From JAOAPY01 sp038237475 (lineage in GTDB: Bacteria > Acidobacteriota > Blastocatellia > Pyrinomonadales > Pyrinomonadaceae): 64,000 nucleotides of DNA. The position numbers and the translations under genes were made by a program. Under the pieces are notes generated by a model. It was given only the letters and a program-made list of their open reading frames with translations. It did no database searches and had not been told where the DNA came from. Location of the stretch: assembly GCA_038237475.1 (NCBI GenBank), contig JBBRYS010000001.1, forward strand, positions 248,001 to 312,000. Direction: 5' to 3'. This document shows, piece by piece, positions 26,404 through 35,442 of this stretch. Every line of letters begins with the position of its first letter. Within the stretch, counting starts at the first letter, position 1.

Positions 26404-27300
26404 ATGTCTATTCGCAGAGCACTGTTGATCTCAAATCCCCGGACCGGCAGGTACGGGGCCCGCCGGGCGCCGCAACTCCAACCTCTCTGCGACTTGCTGC
26501 GAAGTCAGGCTATCGAGGTCGACCAAATCTCGACCGGGAGCCCGGGCGATGCGACTCGGCTTGCCGCAGGTGCTGCTGCAAGTGGTTTCAATGAAGTCAT
26601 CGTTGCTGGTGGCGATGGAACAATCAACGAAGCGCTACAGGGATTGATAGGCGCCAATCTGCGATTGGGAATTCTGCCGACCGGCACCGGGAATGTTTTA
26701 GCGCGCGAACTGAAGCTCCCATTAAATATTCGCCAGGCGGCAGAAGTCATCGCAGCCGGCGTAACGCGCAAAATCCATGCGGGTTGTGCTCGAGATGAAA
26801 CCGGAGCTACGAAGCGCTACTTTTTATTGATGGCCGGTATCGGACTTGATGCGGCAGTAGTCAGTCGCGTGCATCCGGGCTTGAAGAAGAGGATTGGCAA
26901 AGCTGCCTTCTGGTATTCGGGCTTGAGCGAGTTGGCAGACTGGCAGCCCGTCCCATTTGAAATCGAAGTCGAGGGCCAGAGCTACGAAGCGACCTTTGCA
27001 GTGATCGGCAAAGCAGCGGGATATGGCGGCGAATTGACAGTGACACCGCGAGCACGAATCGATCGACCGGAATTCGAAATTTGTATCATCTCATCACGCA
27101 GCCGGCTGCGTTATCTGCGACTCTTATCTCACGTGATGCGTGGAGGCATTCCGCCCAATAAGCAGGACATTCAATTTCTGCGCGCCAGACAGGCCCGAGC
27201 TCGCGGCACCACCGCCGTGCAGGTTGATGGCGAGTTAATCGGAAACCTGCCCATGAGTTTTGAAATCGCCCCGTCCACCATCGAGGTATTCGTCCCTTGA
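26404..27300 (+). CDS. Diacylglycerol kinase-family lipid kinase
   Basis: The 298-residue protein has the DAGK catalytic domain (residues 1-130) with SNPRTGR at the front, the nucleotide loop VAGGDGTINEALQG and ILPTGTGNVLARELKLP. The C-terminal beta-sandwich (about 150-298) carries GIGLDAAVV. The length and order fit the YegS/DgkB/BmrU family, which phosphorylates diacylglycerol or related lipids. The exact lipid cannot be read from sequence. The 164-bp gap before it shows nothing notable. Confidence 0.88.
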   Translation: MSIRRALLISNPRTGRYGARRAPQLQPLCDLLRSQAIEVDQISTGSPGDATRLAAGAAASGFNEVIVAGGDGTINEALQGLIGANLRLGILPTGTGNVLARELKLPLNIRQAAEVIAAGVTRKIHAGCARDETGATKRYFLLMAGIGLDAAVVSRVHPGLKKRIGKAAFWYSGLSELADWQPVPFEIEVEGQSYEATFAVIGKAAGYGGELTVTPRARIDRPEFEICIISSRSRLRYLRLLSHVMRGGIPPNKQDIQFLRARQARARGTTAVQVDGELIGNLPMSFEIAPSTIEVFVP

Positions 27301-27321
27301 CCCCTGGGACCTCCTGGGACC

Positions 27322-27337
27322 GCACGTTCCAGCGTGC
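27322..27337. repeat. Small intergenic palindrome
   Basis: GCACG-TTCCAG-CGTGC, preceded by two CCTGGGAC words, sits between the lipid kinase and AlaX-like genes. It could be a weak terminator stem or a dispersed repeat; no T run follows. Confidence 0.3.
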
Positions 27338-27459
27338 TTTCGTCACCTCCTTGCTCCATGCCACTTCCCCTCTCAATGTATGCAAAAGACATTGGGACGG
27401 ACGCCCATCGCCCCTCGTCTCCCTTGCATGCTTTCCCCTCTTCGATTATTAATCGAATC

Positions 27460-28683
27460 ATGCCAGCCGCAACTGAACGTCTCTATTACAACGACTCGCA
27501 CCTAATCGCATTTGATGCAGAGGTGGTTGACGTCACCGAGCGTGTCAGTGGCTGGACCGCAGTCACGCTCGATCGCACGGCGTTCTATCCAACCGGGGGC
27601 GGTCAACCGAGTGATACCGGCTCCCTCGATAGCGCGCGAGTGGTAGAATGCACCGACGAAGGCGACACGATTCTTCATGTCATCAAGGGCCCAGCGCCAA
27701 AGGTGGGTTCCAGAGTCAAAGGTCAGGTGGATTGGCCGCGGCGCCTTGATCATATTCAGCAACATACCGCCCAACACATTATATCTCAGGCGCTCGTGAC
27801 TCTGTTCGACGCCCCAACTCGCAGCTTTCGCGTGATGGACCAGGTTTGTGAAATCGACGTGGATTTGATCAATGCCACCGCGGAGCGCATCGAGCGCGCA
27901 GTCGAACTTGCGAACAATATTATTTGGGAAGATCGACCACTGACCACCAAAGATGTCACTGCAGCTGAGGCTGCTCAACTAACGCTGCGCAAGGATCCCG
28001 GACGCACCGGGACGCTGCGATTGATTGAGATCGAAGGATTTGATCTCACTCCCTGCGGAGGCACACATGCGGCTCACACGGGAGAGGTAGGATTGATCGC
28101 GGTGCGTTCGTGGGAGCGGGCCAAGGGTCTGACGCGCCTCGAGTGGGTCGCCGGCCGGCGCGCGCTGGAAGACTACCGGCGCGCGAACGCGACCGCGCGC
28201 AATATTGCTGCGCTGTTTAGTACAGCGCGGGATGACACGCCTGCATTAGCTGCCCGCTTGATTGAAGATAACAAGCATCTGCATCACCGCGTACGCGCGC
28301 TTGAAGAGATTACCTCGCGAGTTGAAGCTGAAGAATTGTTCGCGGGCTGCGAACCGTCAGCCGCGGGAGTGCGGCTAATCGTAAAGAGCTTTTCCGATCG
28401 CGATGCTGAGTCGCTGAAACACCTGGCGCACGCGCTGAGTTTGCGGCAAAAAGTGGTAGCGATTTTGGGTGCTGCTGATGGGGATGCAGCGCGGTTGATC
28501 TTTGCTCGCTCGAGCGACGCGCCCGGTGACATGAATGCTCTGATGCGAGACGCCTGCGCGCTGCTCGAGGGTCGCGGCGGCGGGAAAAGCGAACTGGCCC
28601 AGGGAGGCGGCAAGCGAATCGACAAACTCGACGAAACCCTCACCCGCGCGGCCGCCGCGCTCGCGCTGTCCCCAACCGAATAA
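27460..28683 (+). CDS. AlaX-type alanyl-tRNA editing protein with DHHA1 domain
   Basis: The start is the ATG at 27460 (MPAATERLYYNDSHL); the longer frame upstream is unsupported. The 407-residue protein has the AlaRS second-additional-domain editing fold: FYPTGGGQPSDTG, the zinc ligands in HIQQHTAQHI (H-x3-H) and DLTPCGGTHAAHTGEVG. A C-terminal DHHA1 domain ends GGGKSELAQGGG. It lacks the aminoacylation domain. Such AlaX-L proteins hydrolyse Ser or Gly wrongly joined to tRNA-Ala. A tRNA-Ala gene lies 98 bp downstream. Confidence 0.88.
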   Translation: MPAATERLYYNDSHLIAFDAEVVDVTERVSGWTAVTLDRTAFYPTGGGQPSDTGSLDSARVVECTDEGDTILHVIKGPAPKVGSRVKGQVDWPRRLDHIQQHTAQHIISQALVTLFDAPTRSFRVMDQVCEIDVDLINATAERIERAVELANNIIWEDRPLTTKDVTAAEAAQLTLRKDPGRTGTLRLIEIEGFDLTPCGGTHAAHTGEVGLIAVRSWERAKGLTRLEWVAGRRALEDYRRANATARNIAALFSTARDDTPALAARLIEDNKHLHHRVRALEEITSRVEAEELFAGCEPSAAGVRLIVKSFSDRDAESLKHLAHALSLRQKVVAILGAADGDAARLIFARSSDAPGDMNALMRDACALLEGRGGGKSELAQGGGKRIDKLDETLTRAAAALALSPTE

Positions 28684-28684
28684 T

Positions 28685-28761
28685 AAGCCCTTCGCCCTTT
28701 GCTCTCTGCCCTTCGCCCTTTGCCCTTGGCCCTTGGTCAAACTTGAAACTCGAAACCCGAC
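28685..28761. repeat. Heptanucleotide repeat array
   Basis: About eleven consecutive heptamers: AGCCCTT, CGCCCTT, TGCTCTC, TGCCCTT, CGCCCTT, TGCCCTT, GGCCCTT, GGTCAAA, CTTGAAA, CTCGAAA, CCCGACC. It starts right after the AlaX-like stop and runs into the tRNA promoter. Confidence 0.75.
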
Positions 28762-28771
28762 CCTGTATTCT
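28743..28771 (+). promoter_or_regulatory. Probable sigma-70 promoter of tRNA-Ala
   Basis: TTGAAA (28743-28748) and TATTCT (28766-28771) are 17 bases apart and end 9 bases before the tRNA. The -35 element lies inside the heptamer array. Confidence 0.5.
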
Positions 28772-28780
28772 TCCCCGCGT

Positions 28781-28856
28781 GGGGCAGTAGCTCAGTTGGC
28801 AGAGCGCCGCGTTCGCAATGCGGAGGCCAGGAGTTCGACCCTCCTCTGCTCCACCA
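28781..28856 (+). tRNA. tRNA-Ala (anticodon CGC)
   Basis: The 76-nt cloverleaf has acceptor arms GGGGCAG / CTGCTCC (one G-U pair), a D-arm with AGCTCAGTTGGCAGAGC, the anticodon loop TTCGCAA with CGC at 34-36, and a T-arm AGGAG-TTCGACC-CTCCT. The CCA is encoded. It reads GCG. The integrase gene of the island ends 8 bp away. The 3' 45 bases are repeated, with a changed T-stem, at 60935-60979, so this gene is the insertion target. Its present 3' half may have come with the island. Confidence 0.95.
28812..28856 (+). other. attL-like site (3' part of tRNA-Ala)
   Basis: The 45 bases starting TTCGCAATGCGGAGGCC and ending CTGCTCCACCA match 60935-60979 except in the T-arm. The shared 17-base block begins in the anticodon loop, a common crossover place for tyrosine integrases. 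Confidence 0.75.
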
Positions 28857-28863
28857 TTTGTTT

Positions 28864-29970
28864 TCAATCATTTACGGCTGCCCGCACTGGCGGCCGTATT
28901 TCATTTGTGGCCAATTTGTGGACACTTTTTCGGGAACTCAGTTTGATTGCCTCAACGGCCACGCGTTTTGTTTCTTCAACCGATCTCACGTAACGCATAG
29001 TCACGCGAACATCGGAGTGGCCCAACAGTTGAGCAATCGTGAACGCATCGCATCCGGTCTCGGCTAAGCGAGTGCCGAACGTCGCTCTGAGATCCTTCCA
29101 TATTAGTCCCTCAATCTCGGCGAGTCGGCAGCCAGTGTGAAATCCCTTTTTCACTTCCCGCTGACGTTTGTCCGAGTCTTTAGGACTAACAAAAACATAA
29201 TCATCAGACCGCTTGTCCTTGCATAACTCAGCCAGTGTTTCTCTGACTTCGTCGTTCATGGGAATATCTCGCGGTCTGCCGTTCTTGGTCTTTCGCGCCG
29301 TGACGATCTTGCGAAGGAAATCGACTTGACTGCGCTTCATTCTCAACTGTTCGCCAAGACGCATCCCTGTTCCGAGTGCAACAATCACGGCAGGCTTCAA
29401 GTGAGCGCGAGGCCCTCTGAGTTCTGCCAAGAGACGTGGTTCTTCTTCGGGTAGCAAGTACCGATACCGAAGATTATCGAGCGGGAAAAGATCCACTTTG
29501 CGGCAAGGATTGAATTCAGCTTTGTCATACAGGACAGCAAGTGAAAAAGCCGAACTAAGCAGGTTCAACTCACGATTGACCGTTGCCGGTTGTCGTGCTG
29601 TTCCCTTCTTGGTTGGCGTATTCATGCGGTCAGTTTTGAACCTTTCGACTAGCTGAACTGAAATCTCTCGCAACGCTTTTCCCTCGAAATACGCTTTCAA
29701 CATCGGAACCATATATACATCGTCGCGCCACGATTTTTTGTTGACCTTAGACCAGGACAGATAAACATCATCGAGAAAATCAGAGAGAAGATCGGTTCCC
29801 TTTTGTTCCACCTCGAACCGCTTCTCAAAGATCTCCTGCTTGATTTTACTTTCCGCTTGTTCTGCTTGCTGCTTCGTCCGCGCCTCGGGAAGTGATCCTC
29901 GGTAACGGACGCCACGCACTCGGAAGTAGTAATGCCAGTGCGTGCCTTTTCCACGTTTGTAAACAGACAT
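28864..29970 (-). CDS. int: Tyrosine recombinase (integrase)
   Basis: The start is the ATG at 29970 after AGGGAGAACACC. The 368-residue protein has an N-terminal arm-binding region (SVYKRGKGTHWHYYFRVRG), a SAM-like core-binding domain (about 70-165) and a catalytic domain (about 180-340). The catalytic residues are visible: Arg in GTGMRLGEQL, a Lys in ARKTKNGRPRDIP, the second Arg in KDLRATFGTRLAETG, then LGHSDVRVTMRY with His and the nucleophile Tyr. The first box-II residue is Lys, not the usual His. The gene ends 8 bp from tRNA-Ala, its probable target. Confidence 0.93.
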   Translation of the reverse strand: MSVYKRGKGTHWHYYFRVRGVRYRGSLPEARTKQQAEQAESKIKQEIFEKRFEVEQKGTDLLSDFLDDVYLSWSKVNKKSWRDDVYMVPMLKAYFEGKALREISVQLVERFKTDRMNTPTKKGTARQPATVNRELNLLSSAFSLAVLYDKAEFNPCRKVDLFPLDNLRYRYLLPEEEPRLLAELRGPRAHLKPAVIVALGTGMRLGEQLRMKRSQVDFLRKIVTARKTKNGRPRDIPMNDEVRETLAELCKDKRSDDYVFVSPKDSDKRQREVKKGFHTGCRLAEIEGLIWKDLRATFGTRLAETGCDAFTIAQLLGHSDVRVTMRYVRSVEETKRVAVEAIKLSSRKSVHKLATNEIRPPVRAAVND

Positions 29971-30046
29971 TGGTGTTCTCCCTGAGGGTTGCAGCCACCA
30001 AGAGAACGCGCGGGATGGTAGCAGCATCGATCCTTCAAGTCATTAG

Positions 30047-30250
30047 TTATTTTCGCCGCGTCCACGCCACGATTTCTTCGAGATCAAAGCGAAGAATGTT
30101 TGAGCCAGGCGGCTTGCGATACGGGATGCGATCCTGCGCAACCATTTCGTAAATGGTTCGTGGTTTGACATTCAGTAGCTGAGCAACATCGGACACTTTA
30201 AGAAGCTGTGGCCGTTTGGCTGCTGTAGCTGAATCGTAGTGTGTAGTCAT
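30047..30250 (-). CDS. Excisionase-like MerR/HTH_17 DNA-binding protein
   Basis: The 67-residue protein is a single winged helix of the HTH_17 class: LKVSDVAQLLNVKPRTIYEM, then IPYRKPPGSNILRF and the C-terminal DLEEIVAWTRR. This is the size and pattern of AlpA/Xis proteins encoded next to integrases. It lies 76 bp upstream of the integrase on the same strand. It probably steers excision or regulates the integrase. Confidence 0.82.
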   Translation of the reverse strand: MTTHYDSATAAKRPQLLKVSDVAQLLNVKPRTIYEMVAQDRIPYRKPPGSNILRFDLEEIVAWTRRK

Positions 30251-30280
30251 TGCTAAAACCTCATCGGGTAAAGAATTCTT

Positions 30281-33200
30281 CTAATGCAGTAATTCGCCGA
30301 GATCTAGGTTTTCAATTTCTTTCGAAGGCGCAGCTTGTGTGTCTACCCTTTCGCTTGGAGTCGTATGTGTGTTTGCCTTCTCCAGTGGAATCGTACGCAC
30401 GCCTCGTTGGTCCACTTTTTCGCTTGGAGTCTGTGCGTCTTGTGTGTTCACCTTCTCCGTTGGAATAGTGCGTGCGGCTGGTAGGTCAACTTGTTGGATT
30501 TGAGATTTATCTGCGAGCGGTACTTCAACGGATTGGATTCGAGACTGATCACGTGGTACCTCAACGTGTGGGGCTTGAGACCGATCGCGTCCTACCTCAA
30601 TGAATTGGATTGGAGACTTATCGCGTGGTAGCTCATCGTATTGGATTGGACACCTATCCCCGGGTTGCACCCGAACGGTTCTGATTGGAGAGCTATCCCC
30701 GGGTTGCACCCAAACGGTTCTGATTGGAGGCCTTTCCCTGAGTTCTAACTGAACGATTTTGATTGGAGACTTATCGCGGATTTGCACTCGAACGGTTCTG
30801 ATTGGAGGCCTTTCCCCGTGTTGTAACTGAGCGATTGTGATTGGAGACTTATCCTCGGCTGGTTGTATCGGCTCAATGTGGGTGTGGTATTGGTCGAAGC
30901 TCTGCTCGGTAGATAATTGTTGATGTGCGGCGGGATGATCTTTAGTCAAGTTGTCGCGATATTTTTTAAGCTCGTGTTCGCCTTCTTGTACCGCTTCACG
31001 CGCCGTTGTTTTGTCTATTCCACGCTTGAGAGCTTCGGATAAGTTCTGCGTAGAATCGGTATAGATCAGGGCGTCGTACCTGGCTCTCGAAATGGCAACG
31101 TAGGCCATGCGGTCATTGAGTAGGCGCACGGATTCGTGCGTGTCAGCGTTGACCAAAACGCGATCACAAGTTAGCCCCTGAGCGGAATGGCTGGTAACGG
31201 CGTAGCCGTAATCAAGGTGGCGAAACTTTCGAAGATCCACGCTAATCGCGCGCCCGCTATCCATCGCTAAGCGTATTCGGTCGGGTTCGATTTTGGTGAT
31301 CGTACCGAGTGCGCCATTAGCGATCCGTTTCTCTCTAAACGGAGCGCGGATTTGAAGGCGATCGCCTTCGGCGAAGTCGCGCTCTGCTTCGTAGTAAACG
31401 CTCACACCGGAAAGCCGCGTCGGGTTATAGGTGAGCTCGCGGCCATCAAAAAAGCGGACGGTAATTTTGTTCGTCTCATGGTCGGTGTCTATTACTCTTG
31501 CGTAGTCACCTGCCGTGACATGAAGCTTTTCGCTGGCGCTGTTGTAGCGGATTATGTCTTCGTTGGGCCGATAGGAATTGGCGAAAGTGCGCTCCGGGCC
31601 GGTCATGTCGGGACGAGCGACATAGATCGTCATTTGCTGATCGTCACGGCTTACGATTCCTTCGCGCTGTAGCTCTCTATGGATAAGCGAATTGAGTTCG
31701 GAACGTTCGCGATTGGCGGGCGAAATGACTAGCGTGCCGATGGAATTCTTGGCGTAGTCCTGGGCTATCGCTTCGAAGCGTTCGCGCTCGTCCGCGATCT
31801 CGATCACCTTGCCTCGGCTGGCCAGTGCGGCCACTGCTTCGGGCGTGTTTCGGGCTGCTAAGTCCTCGACGTTTTGCTTTAGCTCTTTATCGCGCTGTCT
31901 GACGTTCTCACGCAGTGCCGCAGTGGACATGCCGTGCTTTTGGAGTTGCTCAAAAGGACTTCCTGCTTCGACGGCCTGATGCTGCCCCACGTCGCCGACC
32001 AAAAGCACCTTATCTTCGGGTTCGAGGCGGGCGAATAATTTGTTTATGTGTTTGGTGCTGGCGAGCGAGCTTTCATCCAAAACGAAAAGGCGGCTGGCAG
32101 TGGCAGGCTGCTTGCGCCGGCGCAAAAACATCTGGATGGTTTCGGTCTGAATATCGCTTTCCGCAAGCTGCTGCGCGGCACGTGCGGAGGGTGCAAAACC
32201 GCGCACCTGATAGCCTTCTTTTTCGGCTGCGTCGCGTAGTACGGAAAGCGCAGTTGTCTTGCCGGTTCCCGCGCCACCTTGCAAGCCAATAATCTGATCT
32301 CTGCTCGAAAGAATTTGTTCAATCGCCGATTGCTGATTCGAGTTTAGGCTGCGCTGCTGGCGCTCGGCTATGGCGGTCACAACCTCCTTGACGCGCTCTG
32401 CTTCGATCATCGCCGGACAGATTTCTTTACCGTCGAGCATGGTCTGAATATTCTCTTTTTCCATCGCCAACATGCGCTCTGTAGTAGTCTCGGGTTGACG
32501 TTCCTGACGCGTGATCTTTATGAATTCGCCACTCTCTTGTCGGCGGTGCAATTCGGCGGCAACGGCGGCGTATTCTGTAAATCCGAGATTGCGGCGCAGC
32601 GCGTGTATCCATACATCGCGCATGTCGGCCACGGCTTCGGTTTCCATGACCTTATCGCGTGCAAAAGTCACTGCTTCGTGAGCGCGTTTTTCAATCTCGT
32701 TTTGTGACAAGCGGGGCGGCAATCGTTCTTGCGCTTCAGCTACAAAACGTTGAGCTTGATAGCCGTGCCTTACGTCCATTTCGAGGGCGCGTGTTCGCAT
32801 TAAGTCAGGGTCGAAATTTTTGCTTCGGCGATTAATACGGGCGGCGGCTTGCTGCAATCTCGCATTATCTGAAACCGTTTTCCCTTCGCTCTCCATGCGC
32901 TCTTTCATCTTTCCTTTTTCGGTCAGGACTTCTTTCCGGCGTGGGCTACTGGCCTGCAAGTATTCTTCTGTGAAGCCTTTGATCTCCGGTGCGCCGGTGC
33001 GTGGATCAACTCGAATTTCGTAACCAAGTTCTTGCAGCTTGTCGGCTAAATTGGCGCGGTAAATCGCGGTCGCATATTGCTGGCTGCGGTACAACTCAAG
33101 CGGCTGCACAGAGCGCACTTTGCCGTCCTCGGTTTGGGTCATATTGAAGATCACAACGTGCGTGTGAAGCTGCGGCGCGGCATAGCCATTTTCGCGATCA

Positions 33201-33703
33201 GGGCGTGATGATGTGTGCTCAAATTGGGCTGCTATCATCTTGCCCGTTGTGATGGCTGGCTTGTCGCCGCCGCCACGCGCTTGCAGATATTTTTCCAACT
33301 CTTTCACGGCCTCATTGACGCTCTCGCGGTGGGCGTCTCTGACACGCGCGTCGTCGCCGACAAGCGCGGCTAAGGAAACGGATTTAGGCGCGCTGATGGT
33401 CGCGTCCCAACCGGCGCGGTGCTCGCTGGTGATCGTTTTCTTACCGGACTCGTCCACAATTTCGCGGGCTGAAACTGACTTAATAAGTTGCTCCCCAGTG
33501 TGGGGATCTTGACCGGCAACTAATCGCTCGTACTGCTCGCTGGACACTTCGCCTTCAAGGGTCCATTCCTCGGCCAGGTTGCCACTCCAACGGCCCTTAA
33601 CTTCGCCTGCCTCACGGTAGTAATTGTCTTTGGGATTGGTGAACTCCTGCTTGTAATAGTTCAACGCTTGCCCTGCGGAAACTGCTCTGCTCATCGTCAA
33701 CAT
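30281..33703 (-). CDS. MobF-family conjugative relaxase-helicase (TrwC/TraI-like)
   Basis: The ATG at 33703 follows AGGAG. The 1140-residue protein starts MLTMSRAVSAGQALNYY, holding the catalytic Tyr pair at 16-17, and has the three-His metal site (H163 and the HTH at 180-182, in QLHTHVVIFN). A helicase part follows with Walker A GLQGGAGTGKTTAL (about 490) and SAQGLTCDRVLVN near 840. From about residue 945 to 1075 there are around ten 12-14-residue repeats of type D-K-S-P-I. It should nick oriT and unwind DNA for transfer. No transfer channel genes are nearby. Confidence 0.92.
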   Translation of the reverse strand: MLTMSRAVSAGQALNYYKQEFTNPKDNYYREAGEVKGRWSGNLAEEWTLEGEVSSEQYERLVAGQDPHTGEQLIKSVSAREIVDESGKKTITSEHRAGWDATISAPKSVSLAALVGDDARVRDAHRESVNEAVKELEKYLQARGGGDKPAITTGKMIAAQFEHTSSRPDRENGYAAPQLHTHVVIFNMTQTEDGKVRSVQPLELYRSQQYATAIYRANLADKLQELGYEIRVDPRTGAPEIKGFTEEYLQASSPRRKEVLTEKGKMKERMESEGKTVSDNARLQQAAARINRRSKNFDPDLMRTRALEMDVRHGYQAQRFVAEAQERLPPRLSQNEIEKRAHEAVTFARDKVMETEAVADMRDVWIHALRRNLGFTEYAAVAAELHRRQESGEFIKITRQERQPETTTERMLAMEKENIQTMLDGKEICPAMIEAERVKEVVTAIAERQQRSLNSNQQSAIEQILSSRDQIIGLQGGAGTGKTTALSVLRDAAEKEGYQVRGFAPSARAAQQLAESDIQTETIQMFLRRRKQPATASRLFVLDESSLASTKHINKLFARLEPEDKVLLVGDVGQHQAVEAGSPFEQLQKHGMSTAALRENVRQRDKELKQNVEDLAARNTPEAVAALASRGKVIEIADERERFEAIAQDYAKNSIGTLVISPANRERSELNSLIHRELQREGIVSRDDQQMTIYVARPDMTGPERTFANSYRPNEDIIRYNSASEKLHVTAGDYARVIDTDHETNKITVRFFDGRELTYNPTRLSGVSVYYEAERDFAEGDRLQIRAPFREKRIANGALGTITKIEPDRIRLAMDSGRAISVDLRKFRHLDYGYAVTSHSAQGLTCDRVLVNADTHESVRLLNDRMAYVAISRARYDALIYTDSTQNLSEALKRGIDKTTAREAVQEGEHELKKYRDNLTKDHPAAHQQLSTEQSFDQYHTHIEPIQPAEDKSPITIAQLQHGERPPIRTVRVQIRDKSPIKIVQLELRERPPIRTVWVQPGDSSPIRTVRVQPGDRCPIQYDELPRDKSPIQFIEVGRDRSQAPHVEVPRDQSRIQSVEVPLADKSQIQQVDLPAARTIPTEKVNTQDAQTPSEKVDQRGVRTIPLEKANTHTTPSERVDTQAAPSKEIENLDLGELLH
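30478..30856 (-). repeat. Tandem repeats within the relaxase C-terminus
   Basis: GATTGGAGACTTATC-like words recur about every 36-45 bases, each coding a unit such as DKSPIKIVQLELRE or RPPIRTVRVQIR. About ten units are visible, with drift toward the 3' end of the gene. Confidence 0.7.
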
Positions 33704-34657
33704 AGATTCAAACTCCTAACGTGTTCGCGAGCTCTCGTCGGCGTCGCTACCGGGTTAGATTCTGGTTCCATTTTTTGCCTCGCACTCGTGATCGTTTCGG
33801 TGGTAAATCTGGGTCGGATTTTCTGCTTTTTTCAAGACACGCTTCTCCATACTGCTGATTCATCTTTCGTATTCGTTTTTTGTGACGCGAGGATAGGAAT
33901 CAGAGGGGCAAAAACTAGAGCTCTCGCGTATGCTGCATCGGAGTCAGTTCTTATGAGATTGAAGCTCCGACTTCCGCTGAATCGAGCGGCCCAAGGTTGG
34001 GCCACTGATGATCGATTCATTCAAAAAGCATCTTGCGGCTGACTGTAAGCCGCGATCTCTGATGGTCTAACAGTACAAGTCTCATGCCACAGTTTGGCTT
34101 ATGTACTCGCGTTCGGAACCTCGCAAATGTCTAAGAAATTCAATAGTCGTCAGCTTGGTCGGGTATGGTTGGACCAGTGAGTGATGGTCTAAAGTGTAAA
34201 GAAAATTTGCGGGTGTAAAGGATTCTTTCGGTTCTAACAGTAATTTTCCGGGCACCAGAATTCTTGCGGCCTGCGGAGGACGCGTAACCCGCGACAATTA
34301 GGTTTTTTCACCCCTAGCGACAACTACAGTCGGCAGGGTGCCTGACCGCACACCCACAGGGCCGAAGCGTAAGCGGCGGACTCGAAGCTAAGCGCAGAGT
34401 TGTGCGGGCGGGCTTCAGACTGACAATGCAGCTAAGGGAAAACCTGACACCTAGCAGTGGCAACTTTTTTGGCAGCGACTCACCTTGATGGTGCGTGAGA
34501 CGAGAATATGGTTGCAGGTGCCAGTTAGCTGTTCGTGTTTGCGAACGTGGATTTGCTCTAACTGTTCGCAAGTGCAGCCTTTTACTAGCGGTGATGGTTT
34601 TTACCACAGGGTGATGACTTCGTAGTGAGGGAAAAACCCCTCATCAGAAAGTTCTCT
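33704..34657. other. Gene-free stretch between relaxase and MobC-like gene
   Basis: No credible gene is seen; open frames here lack family features and ribosome sites. Small repeats are visible: GGTGATG twice (about 34591 and 34611), the inverted pair GGT-TTTT-ACC at 34596-34605, and TGATGGTCTAA at about 34060 and 34185, with a related ACTTGGTCTAA near 35261. The place between relaxase and accessory gene is where an oriT often lies, but no nic site is identified. Confidence 0.4.
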
Positions 34658-34990
34658 CTACCCTGGTCTGCGCCGTGACAACAAGTCGGTAAAGATCTCC
34701 TGCAATCTTTGATCGACTTCCTCAGTAAGCTCGATCCAGGCTGTTGCCGTCGTGGTGTTGCCATTGAGCAACAGTTTGAATCCATGCGTAAGCAGATGGC
34801 GAAAAGCTGCGATCTCCGTGTAGATCAATCGTTCGTTGAGCGTCAACATGTAATGTGAACAACCGATAACGACAGCCCGGCACCAGTCATTTGGATCATC
34901 ACCTGAGGCAAAAGCTGCATTCTCGATCTTGGTGTATTCGTCGGCAGTTACTCGAAAGCCGACAAATTTCGTTCTTTTAAGTTCCTTCAT
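34658..34990 (-). CDS. MobC-like relaxosome accessory protein
   Basis: The 110-residue protein starts MKELKRTKFVGFRVTADEYTKIENAAFASG, a ribbon-helix-helix opening followed by a long helix, as in plasmid mobilization MobC/TraY-type proteins. The rest is helical (LLLNGNTTTATAWIELTEEV). It lies upstream of the MobF relaxase on the same strand. It probably binds oriT DNA and helps the relaxase nick. The assignment rests on pattern and context. Confidence 0.68.
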   Translation of the reverse strand: MKELKRTKFVGFRVTADEYTKIENAAFASGDDPNDWCRAVVIGCSHYMLTLNERLIYTEIAAFRHLLTHGFKLLLNGNTTTATAWIELTEEVDQRLQEIFTDLLSRRRPG

Positions 34991-35442
34991 GAAGTGTTTT
35001 TCCTCGCGCGATTCAAAAAGTTATTTTCCTAAGAATCCTAAGCCGTAAATGCCTCTAGCAATTGACGTTCACAATTGAAAACGCACAGCGTTAACAACGT
35101 GCACGCGACAGCCCCGGATCGGGGGTGTCGTGTCTCATTCATTCAGGTGCGCAGCACCTTCTTTATTTTTTCTCTCAATTGAAGTCGCAGGATTGTAGGG
35201 AACGTGTGACTAGGAGGGTCTTATGTGAGCCGTGCGGCATCTGAGCATTGGGGGAAGAAACACTTGGTCTAACACTGTAGGATGTGAGGGCGGTGCGCGG
35301 TGGTGGCGATTACTTGATCGTGAAGTACGGTAAGATCACGAACGGAAAGACTTGATGGATCAGAAGGATGCCCTTAATAAACAGGACCCGATAAAGTGCG
35401 TATCGAAGCTACGACCAGACGGTTAAAGTCGGGGCTGGCCCG
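34991..35442. other. Gene-free stretch with two hairpins, possible oriT or small RNA
   Basis: No gene is visible. At 35106-35130 CGACAGCCCC and GGGGGTGTCG form a stem with one mismatch around GGATC. At 35145-35159 AGGTGC-GCA-GCACCT is a perfect stem followed by TCTTTATTTTTT, a terminator shape on the plus strand, though no plus-strand gene precedes it. A small RNA or oriT structure would fit. Confidence 0.4.

Noticed and set aside
30478..30856. Repeats as a possible CRISPR array
   Set aside because: Units are in frame, drift in sequence, have no unique spacers of constant length and code a protein tail.
33668..34042. Plus-strand frame of 124 codons overlapping the relaxase start
   Set aside because: It overlaps a strong gene on the other strand, and its sequence has no recognisable domain; no ribosome site seen.
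34314..34607. Minus-strand frame of 97 codons between relaxase and MobC-like genes
   Set aside because: Low-complexity translation without domain features; more likely part of a noncoding transfer region.
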